Assembly (NCBI RefSeq): GCF_963675165.1
Contig: NC_087388.1
Span: 3,078,800-3,142,799 of the forward strand
Direction: 5' to 3'
Length of the DNA stretch: 64,000 nucleotides
DNA from: Halichondria panicea
Lineage: Eukaryota; Porifera; Demospongiae; Suberitida; Halichondriidae
The notes under the pieces are model-generated. The model was given only the letters and a program-made list of their open reading frames with translations. It searched no databases and was not told where the DNA came from. Positions 34,401 to 44,600 of the stretch are shown in pieces (positions within the stretch are counted from its first letter, which is position 1; every line of letters begins with the position of its first letter). Both the position numbers and the translations under genes were made by a program.

Positions 34401-36653
34401 GGAATAGCGAGGTAGCTGTATATTTCAAAACATAGCCACGGCTAAATAACGGTCCTACGTCGAATCTAATAGCAAGCGAGTGGCCGCATTTCAGGGCGAG
34501 TTTTGCATAGTAAAGATCAAGCAATCTGTGCCAAAAAATAACAAGTATAATTATGGAGGTGATCGTACTTCAGAGAGCCGGATTAGCGAGAGTCTACGGT
34601 ATAGTTCAGCTTAGGGTGCTGTATGTAGTTTGCACTGCAATGGCTGGCAAGAATCTAGTAAACCACAGTATGCACTGATAACTCCCCAGAAAAAGGAGAT
34701 CGTTGGGGATTGGGTTGCAGTTGGTTAACCCTTCCCCTCTGGCCTCTGGGAGGTTTTAGGGCAGCTAAAAAGCGAGAACATCAATGCTTTGTGAGTTAAA
34801 GGAGGATCATAACTACATGTAGATAGGAAGCTACCTTTCAGAGGTCAAGCTAGAGACCATGTTTCTGGACATGGACAGTGGTACGTTACCATTTGTAGCC
34901 CTGATAGGGTTTGCTTAGGCTAGTTAGTACACAATTAAGTGAACATCATTGAATTTGTAGCCTAAGTGTATGCATTTCCTGGGAAAAGGGCGTCTGCCAA
35001 TAGGACCTCACACACAAGTTTCTGCAGATCTTATAGAGAACACTTATAATAGTGTCTTTAGTCCTTAACACACACTTAATTATTGTTTGAGTATGTTTCA
35101 ATCTATGACTAATTATAACTAGTGTTCAAGCTGGCGCTGTGCTAATGCCTCTCGCCATGTTTTTGCTTTCGCTTAAAAGTATTAGAGTGTTATATTAGTA
35201 TTAAAGTTAGCTTATCTATATAAAGTCACTGAGAAGAAAAGACTTATTTACATGCATCTATTGTTGTATTATGTGGCTTACCAGGATCTCAAGAAAGAAG
35301 AAAATTGATTCTTCCAGGATCTGTAGTTCAGTGTATATAATATCTAAGAAGAAAAGACCTGTGTACATGCATATTGTTATCTATATTGTTATATGGTAGT
35401 GTTTTGTGGCTTATATACCAGGCCCTCAAGACAAAGATGATTCTGCCAGGAGGATCTTGGGATATTATTTTCTCACACATGGGGAATGAGCGCGCATGCG
35501 CATTACATCCACAGGAATAATTAAAGGGTGTGTCCAAAGAGATCAATTTCACAAATGGCTACTGCTAGCTAGCTGTTTTAAAAGATATTTTCTGAGTATT
35601 GTAGCTAACAAAAAGCTAGTGTTTTAGTGCAAGGCTAACTCATATGTTGAATAGAAAGTTTGTGCGGACAGATGATGCTATGAAAGATTCTGAAGAGACT
35701 GCAACAGCCTTCAATGTGAGTCAAACTAGCCATAACTCGAGAAAGAAGCTTTAGTTTGCTAATCCACGAATCAAAATCCAAGAGAACGTGGCTAGAAGCC
35801 TATAGAAGCTGTTAGTTTTCGTTACATTGCAACCGTTGAGCAGTTATAGCTGGAATACACACACACACAGACACACACACAGTCAGCTTTACCGTATCCC
35901 TCGTGCGGCTACGCCTCGAGGCATAATTAGTGCGGGTGGTTCGTTGCTAGGTAATAATAATGGTGTCGAGATACCCCTGGGGTCTGGGCTATTCAAAGTA
36001 GCCAGAGAGGCACATAAATTTACCTTCAGCTAGTAAGAGGGTTTGTCTCACTGCAGAAAATTTATAGCCCAATCAGATTTCAAGCTGAAGGCGTGGATAT
36101 GAATGAGCCAGTAAGTAGTACTATACCGTAAACGTTCTAATTATAGAACCAGTAAAAAATAATTATTTTTCTAGAAACAATGTACCCAACAAAATGATTT
36201 TATATGGTGGTATTATGGGCGTTATAAAAGAGGGCGTCCTACCCGAGGCTGGTTCTATAATTGGAACGCTTACAGTATTCGAGCTTTGCCGTTAACGCCC
36301 ACCATGATTAATAATCACACCCTAAGTATAAAAACTCGTACCCTGATATGCATGGCATGGCGTGGTTCTCAATCCTACGTGAGCGTCCAAGGTTGGGCCA
36401 TTAAATCACAAGCACCTTAATTAATTAATAATTATTTAGCACAAACTAGGTCTAGCACAAACTGTAGCTACCAATACCCAAACAGTCATGCAGGGACACC
36501 ATAAATTATACAGATATAGAGATATATAATTTCTAGCTATACAACTTCTTACTTCTTAGCCATTGGTCTTCCTGGCTGTTTCCAGTCATCAAAGCTTCCA
36601 AGAAGGAAAACTTCACTACCCTCAGCCTCCCAAACGAAAGTATGCAGCGCCAT
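25461..36653 (-). CDS. CBM48-RRM-DEAH helicase-RBR ubiquitin ligase fusion
   Basis: Predicted RNA helicase and E3 ligase in one chain. Exons 36553-36653, 31549-31645, 31422-31485, 29491-31359 and 25461-29125 join to 5796 nt (1931 residues). Domains: residues 1-87 resemble the AMPK-beta glycogen-binding module (FVWEAEGSEVFLLGSFDDW, then LPVGQYQYKFLVDG); 118-187 an RRM; 189-364 about five Lys-rich tandem repeats; then a DEAH helicase with GSGKST (519-524), DEAH (613-616), SAT (645-647), STNVAETSIT (from 767) and QRKGRAGR (815-822), followed by HA2/OB-like and RRM-like regions. RING1-IBR-RING2 starts near 1719, with the likely catalytic Cys 1893 in YGGCAHV. Helicase plus RBR matches the plant DEAH11/DEAH12 layout. 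The CBM joins through a 4.9-kb transposon-filled intron, so exon 1 is the weakest link, though its phase and homology fit. Function is unknown; RNA-triggered ubiquitination is an inference. Confidence 0.9.
29126..29490. other. Helicase intron 4 (365 bp)
   Basis: Interrupts the codon for Gly711 in the helicase core. No repeat or RNA feature recognised. The acceptor follows CCTACCCCCAG. Confidence 0.8.
30530..31057 (-). repeat. Coding tandem repeats in the helicase gene
   Basis: About five units of roughly 32-39 codons with consensus QPSNTPTDQQLAHQVSQK then (VLK)PVIVDGSDLPQKKKK. The DNA copies are nearly identical in the middle three units and more diverged at the ends, so expansion is recent. 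Units differ by an optional VLK insert. Confidence 0.92.
31897..32051. mobile_element. (CA)n-carrying element, 3' part
   Basis: GCCTATAGAAATTCTTACTT, TTGAGCAACTGTAGC, CA tract, CTACCGTATACCTCGCTTGC, then CATTAATGAGTGCGG. 5' part missing or diverged. In helicase intron 1. A one-sided piece of MITE family A follows near 32108. Confidence 0.65.
32784..33953. mobile_element. Foldback element (1.17 kb) with arms of about 515 bp
   Basis: Left arm about 32784-33298, right arm about 33487-33953, inverse and closely similar. Ends CAGTGCAACAACCAAAGAGA / inverse, flanked by TA on both sides, as for Tc1/mariner-type insertion. The loop of about 190 bp has no coding sequence. In helicase intron 1; transcription across it would give a long RNA hairpin. 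Confidence 0.88.
34367..34603. mobile_element. Dispersed element (GCCGGATTAGCGAG end), copy 1
   Basis: Shares AATAGCGAGGTAGCTG, GGCGAGTTTTGCA.. AGCAATCTGTGCCAAAA and AGAGAGCCGGATTAGCGAGA with 59430-59671 in the same order. In helicase intron 1; the remaining stretch 34604-35620 shows no recognised feature. Confidence 0.7.
35630..35936. mobile_element. (CA)n-carrying element, copy
   Basis: AAGCCTATAGAAGCTGTTAG, GTTGAGCAGTTATAGC, CA tracts at about 35857-35880, and the end TACCGTATCCCTCGTGCGGC..GAGGCATAATTAGTGCGG. Confidence 0.7.
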
Positions 36654-36761
36654 AGCTAGTTAGACAGTTATTTCTATAGTAGCAATGGATCGAAATGACA
36701 CCCGGCAAAATAAATAGTAAATGCAGTCACGCGACTGCAGTGATTGTAGTAGCGATCGTAG

Positions 36762-37558
36762 TACCGTATATATAGCGTGTAATTTTCGTGGGGGCAAAAT
36801 ATTCGTGGTACCTGCAGTGCACGCTCCAACCTAGCCTCGATCCCAGGCCGCACTTCCCACTAGGGAAGTGGGCCTGGTCGACTGCTTGCGCATGCGCTAA
36901 TATCTGGGGGCTTTGGATAACATCATTATTTTATGCTCAGTAAAACTATGACATCACAACGAAAGGAAGTGGATTTAATTAATGAAGGAAGTAGATAGAA
37001 AGTTCGATTGAAGATTGCATTCTCTCTGATAGCTACCCTTAGCCTGCTATGTTAACAAAAGACTCACAGCCTGCAACTAGACTCGCAAGCCGCCACTGTT
37101 GCACGCGAACATGCAACAGTGGCAGCTTGCGAGTCTAGCCTGCAACAGTGTGGATGACGATCATCTGAAAGGAGTGACGGCTGATAAGAGCCTATAATTA
37201 TGGACAGGCCACGCCCATTTAACACTAACTTTGGTGAAAGTCTACTATACTACTGCTACTGATTCTACAGAAGAAAATAGCAGTACAACAAACCTACACA
37301 GCTCTGTCTCTAGCTAGCTAGCTATAAATTATAGCTTTGTGTATGACTTTTAGGAAATTATTTTCTCTGCAGTATTATAGGAATATTTATGGGGAAAAAT
37401 CCAATAATTTGGCGCATGCGCAAGCAGTCGATAGCAGGCCTTCTTTCAAAGGCCGGTGAAGGAGGCAAGCTCCAACCACGAAAATATTCCCCACGAAATG
37501 TCTCAATATTGCTGAACCACGAATATTTTGTCCCCCGAAAATTACCCGCTATACGGTA
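36762..37558. mobile_element. TACCGTA-family MITE split by other insertions
   Basis: Left tip TACCGTATATATAGCGTGTA; right tip AAATTACCCGCTATACGGTA. The tips pair as in other copies, but 600 bp of unrelated sequence lies between, including a TAGCCTCGA element (36832-36890) and a 27-bp hairpin (37077-37138). Confidence 0.65.
37077..37138. repeat. 27-bp hairpin with 8-nt loop
   Basis: CTAGACTCGCAAGCCGCCAC (37077 onward, arm to 37103) pairs with 37112-37138 with one mismatch. Very stable if transcribed. Confidence 0.9.
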
Positions 37559-37980
37559 TCTGTTTTTGTTACTGATTTTTCAACCGTAAAACTCTTACCC
37601 TAAATTTAACGCATTCCAATCCTTAGCCTTGAGACCAGCCGTTCGTTATCTGAAAATAATGGTCAAGTTCTAATGTGCAACTTGTCCAGCTGAGTCAGCG
37701 TTTTATAGCATATATTCATGGGTAATATATTCATGGGTAATACACCTTGGGCGGACCTTGTGCGGGCAATTACCGGTCCAAGCGTTCAATTAGAGACGGA
37801 TCGGCCTGGGATCGAGGCTAGTGCTACGTTGGAACTTGACTAGGCGTTCTTTCAGATAACAAATGGCTGGTCTCGAGGCTATCCAATCCTGAGGCACGCT
37901 TATATTAATTAAAACACACATGTGTGATAACCTTCCAGTGGAAAAAACATACACATTACAAAAACAATTTAGTCCACCTG

Positions 37981-38039
37981 TAGCCTCGATTCCAAGCCGC
38001 TGAGAAAGGCCACTATTCAAGGGGCTGGAGTCGAGGCTA
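37981..38039. mobile_element. Tiny TAGCCTCGA-family element
   Basis: TAGCCTCGATTCCAAGCCGC at the left and GGGGCTGGAGTCGAGGCTA at the right, with a short GGCC-containing interior. Same design as 20308-20362. Confidence 0.7.
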
Positions 38040-38072
38040 GTCCACCTGTACCTTCGCCATGACAGGTTCAAC

Positions 38073-38299
38073 TTCCGTATAGCGGGTAATTTTCGTGTGG
38101 TAAAAAATTCGTTCAACTCGAGAAACGGTGGTTTTCGTGAGTAAAAATTTCGTTTAGTCTTGTGCCTGCACTAGCTGCATTCCTACGCCACAGCCACGCC
38201 TACGTTAAAATTTCGTGGAGGTCAGCTTGCCTATGCACAAAAATAACAAATATTTTATAAATTACCCCACGAAAATACCTGCTAAACGCCATTACGGTA
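38073..38299. mobile_element. TACCGTA-family MITE, inverted interior
   Basis: Starts TTCCGTATAGCGGGTAATTT, ends near ACGCCATTACGGTA. The interior (CCACGCCTACGTTAAAATTT) is the reverse of the 4510 copy, so it sits in the opposite orientation. Confidence 0.78.
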
Positions 38300-39197
38300 T
38301 TGCAACATTTAACGCTAACAGCTCATGTAATGCAGCACTGATGAACACCATCAATGAACATTTGCCCATTTTGTGTGTGAATAGTGAAGATCATCAAGAT
38401 GTTCAGAAAGGATGTCACGCTCATGTCTTGCAAGTTCTAACTATAATGAATGATTTGATTTTTTATACATGAAAAATGTTTGTTAATTTCATCTAGCTGG
38501 GTACAAAGTGTACTATTCTCCTGGGCAGTTGAATTATTGTTACACTTGGACCGAGACAGTCTCTGGCGAAAACAGTGAACCTAAGTAGTGTGGGCAGTTT
38601 GTAATTGAGTATCAAGGTTGTGTATAGTCTTATCTTGGACGGTTCTTTCTCTTTCCATTTACTTGGATTGAGTCTGAGATTCTACCAACTTACGTTTTTT
38701 AACATTTTGCACATCAAGTGTCAATATATAGTTTAGTAGATAATTCTTCTATCGTAGCCTTGTCCTTGGAAAGAGCAGTGTCTTTGCATAGTAGGGGTAA
38801 TGGTGTGCACACCACAAAACGGTTTTTTAAACGAAGCCCCGACATCGTCCTTTTTTTGTTTTGTACTAGCTCAGACCTTTTCTTCTCTAATCTGCCAACA
38901 AAAGGAGCCGTGAATGATGAGTCACAAATTGCCCTAATAGCTTCATAAAAGTTCATCGAAGTAGTATACCAGCGCATTAATTTTCGTCTTTGACTTAATT
39001 CATACACGGGTCCCTTCCAAATATTAGTAATCTTCACAGTTGGTGGAGTCTAGGTGCTTTTCATCAATAGTTAAGCCTATTAATAACTCCTACAGTGTTC
39101 ACCAGCATACTCAGCAACTGCAGCCATTGTCCTTTCACAGACAATGGCCAATTAAGGGTTATAAGCAACAACTTTCTGGAAAATTATCCTCCCTATA

Positions 39198-39530
39198 GTA
39201 TACTTAGTCTCATGAATCAGCCGCACCTTTGGTGTTCGTCTGAGCACTCTTTACGTGAACTCATGGGCCACGGTGGATTTCCAACGTGACCAATGAGATT
39301 GCTCACAAGCATCAGGTGACTTGAATAGGAGGCAGCAAATAGTGAAACTTTACATGCGGTTGAGCAGCAAGCAGTGATGTGGCTGAGCAGAGATAGCGGA
39401 TGTGGTTGCATTTTTATGGTTTTGTTAGCTTGTACAGTGACGTAATACATTCCATTGTGAAATGATTTCACGTAAAGAGTGCTCAGACGGACACCAAAGG
39501 TGCGGCTGATTCATGAGACTAAAAGTATAC
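39198..39530. mobile_element. Inverted-repeat element of 333 bp
   Basis: Arms of about 66 bp, GTATACTTAGTCTCATGAAT onward and the inverse ending ATGAGACTAAAAGTATAC. Arm sequence CACCTTTGGTGT is itself near-palindromic. Single copy here. Confidence 0.82.
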
Positions 39531-39666
39531 TTGTCTGAACTTGAGCTGCATAAACGCTCCAACCAAAACATAATTATAACTTTGATCAAAACAATCAATA
39601 ATCGACTGTCTAACAGAACTTTTAGCTAATAGAGGACAGCTGCAACTTGATACTGTATATTGATAG

Positions 39667-40258
39667 CAGGGGCGTAGCTACCATTGTTTCCTGGCCCAGA
39701 AACCCCCCCAGGAGCTGCTGAGAAAATTGGGCAGGGCTCCCTATAATTGAAATCATGCAGCCCTGCCCATCTTTTCACACGTGGCTGCAAATCAATAATC
39801 AGAGCAGCACCGTGAAGCGTTTCACTTTGGCTTTGTCTCAGCTAGTTAGTCTCAGCTAGCTAGCTACCTCAAACAAAGAAGACCAAGACTTAAGTTCTAG
39901 ATCTAGTATCAATCCTGAATGCTCCAGTATTCTCAGACTCAGCTCTAAGCACAACTTTATTCAGGAAGTGTACAAGTTTAGAACAATCTCAGCCACATGA
40001 AACCTCTCAGGTAAATGACATTTAATTGTTGCTCAGCTAGACTAGCAATACACAATTGGCACCTGCATGCCTAGTATGTTACGTCTATAGCTAGCTAGCT
40101 TCTCACAAACATGTAAAAAAGTCATGAACAATAGTCAATAACAGTAGGTGTGCCCCAATCAAGAGGGTGTGGTACCGGAAGTGGGCGTGGCCACAAGAAT
40201 TTCGCGCCGCTGATTTTTCTGCAGAAACCCCTGTCTCAAAAGTCTGGCTACGCCCCTG
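39667..40258. mobile_element. AGGGGCGTAGC-ended element of about 590 bp
   Basis: Ends CAGGGGCGTAGCTAC and GGCTACGCCCCTG. Its right part (AGAGGGTGTGGTACCGGAAG, TGGGCGTGGCC) resembles 46640-46700 and 6690-6720, linking it to the GGGTTTCATC family. Confidence 0.7.
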
Positions 40259-40839
40259 GATAGGCTAACACCTTGGCTAGGCTACATGCAGAGAACAAGT
40301 TTGGGGTGCATGTGTATAGCAATCAATAATCGGTGAGTATAGTGTGCGCATGCACGCTCAAATCCTGTAATTCCCCTAAAATTCCAATTATTAGTTACGC
40401 ATGATTTTGGAAACACAAAAAAGTGCATGCAATTAATTTACGAGATATTACTTTTTTACAAGAAATAATTATTGGAAATAATAATATTATTGTACACTAA
40501 TTTTAATAAATATCGGCCTTGAGCATAGCGAGTGCATATTAGTCAATCGATAGCATTATTTATCCCAGTGCACCAGCATTAAAACATTAACTACAATCTG
40601 ATCTAGCTAGCCTCTTTCACAAGGCTCATCTTCCAGTGCGGCCAGGGATCAAGGCTAATACTGATCATGAATCTGAAAAAACATGTTCAAGCTACATGTA
40701 CTCAGGTAGGCTCCTGCACACATTAAAACACTTATAGCTAGCTAAGTGATATGATTATTGTAGATAGAGTATCAAAATGAAAAGGCAACGTGCACCACTT
40801 TGTATGTGTGTGTGCATGAATAATTATTGTGTTCTAAGT

Positions 40840-40985
40840 CTGCTCAGCCTGGTAAGTGCTGCGCTTACAGCATTGATACAGCTACTCAACACAAGCCCGT
40901 ATTAATATTGGCAGATTTTGATACTAAAGCTAATTCTTTGTTGAGTAAAGGAGAGTAAGAAGCGTATCTCGCAGTTATAAGAAGC
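40840..40985. repeat. (TTTG)n-associated dispersed repeat, fragment
   Basis: TGCGCTTACAGCATTGATAC and TTGGCAGATTTTGATACTAA match the 11690 and 12816 copies; the TTTG run is missing. Confidence 0.6.
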
Positions 40986-41663
40986 GTATTTTGCATGTAC
41001 ATGTATGTACAATGTCATGTAGTTGGACAGATCCCAACTATGTTACATATGCAAACGATTGTGAACCGATAATTATAGTTTTGTTCCACTGCAAGAATCA
41101 GATTGCAGCGTTCAAGTGCATGTTCTTTGATGAATACATACCGTGGATTCTATTATGTTGTGCTATTAGAGTGACTGGAGAGTGTACTGCAATTAATCCC
41201 GTATCACATCCGCCGGTCCAGTAATTGCACGCTGTCAATGAAAACGGGTTGTTTTCGAATAACGGGAAAATATTAATAAAAACTACGGAGAACTTACAAT
41301 TAGTATGGTTACTTGTGCAATAAGGGATTAATAGCACGAGTAACAAGCAATGGCAAGGCTACTAATTGCGCGAGGCGTACCCATATTGCACTCTTAGCCA
41401 TACTATTTTTCGCATGCATCCTTGCATGACACAGGATTTTTAAAGTTTGTTCCACTGCAAAATCAGAGTGCCAGCGTTTGATTCTTGTGATTACATGCCG
41501 CGGGTTCTATTCTTGCAGCATACAGGTTTAAGTTAATAACTATAATAACATCATAAATGATTACTCAAAAACAAATAATTCACTAACATCACCATGTTTA
41601 TAAAAGAGTGCACACACTATAAAAGATCTTACAAAAGTTACACAAAATTATTTTTTGTTATCA

Positions 41664-44600
41664 TTACACTAAGGAGTCTAAGGTGTCTGTATTGGGCTCT
41701 GAAGTGGCAGGCTCGACATCTGCATGTAAAATTATTATTGACTAAATTAATTACTGTATAGCCGGTAATTTTCGGGGGGACAAAATATTCGTCACTTTTG
41801 TGGTTGAAGCTCTGACCACGAATGATTTACCCACGAATGAAGCGACCTTGACTGCCTTTACCCACAGTGCAATTAGCAACCACGAAAATATTATCCACGA
41901 AATGTCCACGAATATTTTGTCTCCCGAAAATTACCCGCTATACAGTACAAAATAGGCACTCTACATTAATTTTACAGAATAACAAGTATGACAGCAGAGT
42001 AAGAGCCTATAATTATACTCATGGAAAGTTTTGTACATGCCAATAAGACTCACTCTGATTTTCAGCAGGTTTCCTTATAGTGCGTGGTTTCGGACGTGGT
42101 CTAGGAGCTGGTGGATCCATTGTTGTCCTGCGCTCTGGTTTAGGTGAGCCACCAGCTGGTTTCTCCGCTGTTGGCGGGGGTACCTGCATAATATGCCGTA
42201 GTAAGTATTTAATAACGATGCCTCAGGCGTACTGCTGCAGGACACAATGCAGTAAAGCTGTGTATCTGCCTGTAACTGCTCAACAGTTTCAATGCGACTA
42301 CAACTAAGAGCTTCTATATATAAGATTTTACTTTGTTCGAAGTAAACCTGTTCTTCTTTCTATTTAACTTATCCGCATGTGCACTTAATTCCACGTGCAT
42401 GTGTGGGAATCCTGTTTTTCTTTCATGAGCCACACAACACTACAACGCTAAACATGCACCGAGGCTGTAAGCTAGCGCACCGTGGTGCTTGAATGCTCGT
42501 TAATTTATATTGCACATTCATCCAATATTAACCTTCGGCTTTTTCTTTCCAAATGCATTGGCTAACTCGTCCATGTTAACATTGGGCATTTGCACTCCAC
42601 CAGGCAGCCTCTTCATTGGTGTTGGTTCAGGAGCAACTGTCGAGGTATTTTCTGTTTCAGTAGGTTGTGGTCGTTGCTTGGGTTTGACAGCAGGCTTTCC
42701 TTTTGTAGCAGGTGGTTTCTCTTTGACTGTTAGAGACTCACTGTTTGGTTTACTCTCTAAAACCTCCCAGTCTCCACTTTGACGAGATGTTGTCACTACT
42801 GGTTCTTGAGCTGGTGTGGGTTTTTCTTCAGGTTTTGACTTTTTACTAAAGATTTTTGAGAGCCCATGTCTGCAAAAGAAGAATATTAAACAATCAGATA
42901 GTGAGCAACAAACAATCAATGAGTACAAAACTGTATAAGCATCAAGCAGAAGAATACGAGCACAATTCTGTTAATTTCATGTACGTACATGTACATTGTA
43001 GTTTACACTTCCAAATGCTTGCATATTTTGAAACTACACGTACCTTTTTCGTTCTTTTGTTTTCTTGCCATCAGCAGAGCCACTTCTTTCCTCCACGGTC
43101 TGGTTTGGGCTTGGTGTTCTCTCCATTTTGGGGGGAGTGACTACTTCCTCTCGTGAGGACTCACCAGAAGCACTGTCAGGAGGCTTGGATGCCTGGGGAC
43201 ATAATTTTGAAACATGTACTATACATTGTACATGTACTGCATAAAAAAGTGTGCCGAGAAATTCAGCGTTGCTTGTTAAATATACATCAGAACATACATG
43301 TACTATACATGAGAATATTACATGTACCGTACACCCTCACACATTCTTTTGCTACAACCTCCTTGCACGAGGGTATTTTGACTCAAAAAGGTATGTGAAA
43401 TATTACATGTATTAATTAGTTATTGTAGCACGAGTGCAACATGCCATATTATTGCACTGGAGTGTACGAGGGCGCCTGCAATAACTAACTTGTTGCCCAA
43501 TGACGCCAAACTCTTCTGATTGGTCAAGTTTTTCCCTGAAAGACATGTGTTTTGAGTGAATTCATTAGATTTGCTGAATTCCATAGTAAATTCTTAGTTT
43601 GTTACCACAACTAGTGCAAAAGGAAGTAGCATAAGTCGAAAAGCAGATTTCATTTGCTACATGTACATGTACTGGATTGCTTTGATCTGCCCACCCACTG
43701 GGCAACAAGTATATAAACAGCATGTGTTAGGAACTCTACAGTGTGCTGGGAGTTATTAGTGATGGCTTCTAGAAAGCTAATCCAAGAAAGACAGTATGTG
43801 GCTCTGCTTGCCCTCAACGATGTTAAATGCAGGAAAAACTAGGCTAGTCTTTCACTACTCTCAGAATGATGTCGATCACCCATGATTTGCAGCTTGTCTT
43901 GTTCTTCCTCAGTGGATAAAGTACTTACATGTACCAATGACATTGTGCTACTATACATACACATGTAGCTAAGTTGATTTATGTATATAATACGCATTTA
44001 CATTGTACGAGCCTCGAGACCAAGTCGTGGGGTATATTTTCGAGTATAACTACGCCGTTAGCGAGTCCAGCCCTATCTCAAGTCTAAAGTTCTTCGCGAG
44101 TGTAACGTTAAACGAACAGACATGAGCTGGGTGCATCTAATGGGAGTACTTACAATTGGGCTCATTGGAAGGATAATCTTTGGCTCTGAAGGTGGTAGCT
44201 GATTGACTTGCTTGTGATCATCTTCACTATAATTACATGTACAAGGACAAATAGTCTTACACTTACACCATGAACATACAGAGCAAACGTACCTCACACT
44301 CAGTGATTGTAGCTTTGAAGTGCTCTCTGTCACAGGCAGAGGATTTGAAGGTTGCTTGTGCTTGTCCGTTTCAGTATTTTTGGGTTCTTCTTTAGGAAAA
44401 GGGATTGTCGGAGTTTCTTCAACAGGTGGAGTAGCAGACATCTCACCAATTGGAGGACTGTCAAGTTTCTCAGGTAGTGTAGGTGTATTACTGTCTGTGG
44501 AGGATGGTTGCAAGTTTTGTTCTTGTGATTTTGTAGTTTCTGCTTCTGTTGGTACTGCTGGCTCTTGGGGCAGTGATGAATCAGCAGGAGTATCCTCTGT

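Larger units (their letters stand above)
36654..41663. other. Intergenic region upstream of the helicase, downstream of CARMIL
   Basis: Five kilobases with no gene recognised; frames are short and unlike known proteins. It holds the helicase promoter (near 36654-36760), at least three TACCGTA elements, several palindromes and two larger inverted-repeat elements, listed separately. The parts 38300-39190 and 40260-40840 show nothing beyond short repeat fragments. Confidence 0.7.

Noticed and set aside
38215-39471. Intergenic frames of 76-108 residues upstream of the helicase
   Set aside because: They overlap MITE sequence or lack any family similarity, methionine context or splice evidence.
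43855-43930. Open stretch reading EEEQDKLQIMGDRHHSES in a CARMIL intron
   Set aside because: No combination of nearby acceptor and donor keeps the CARMIL frame, and the acceptor is poor.
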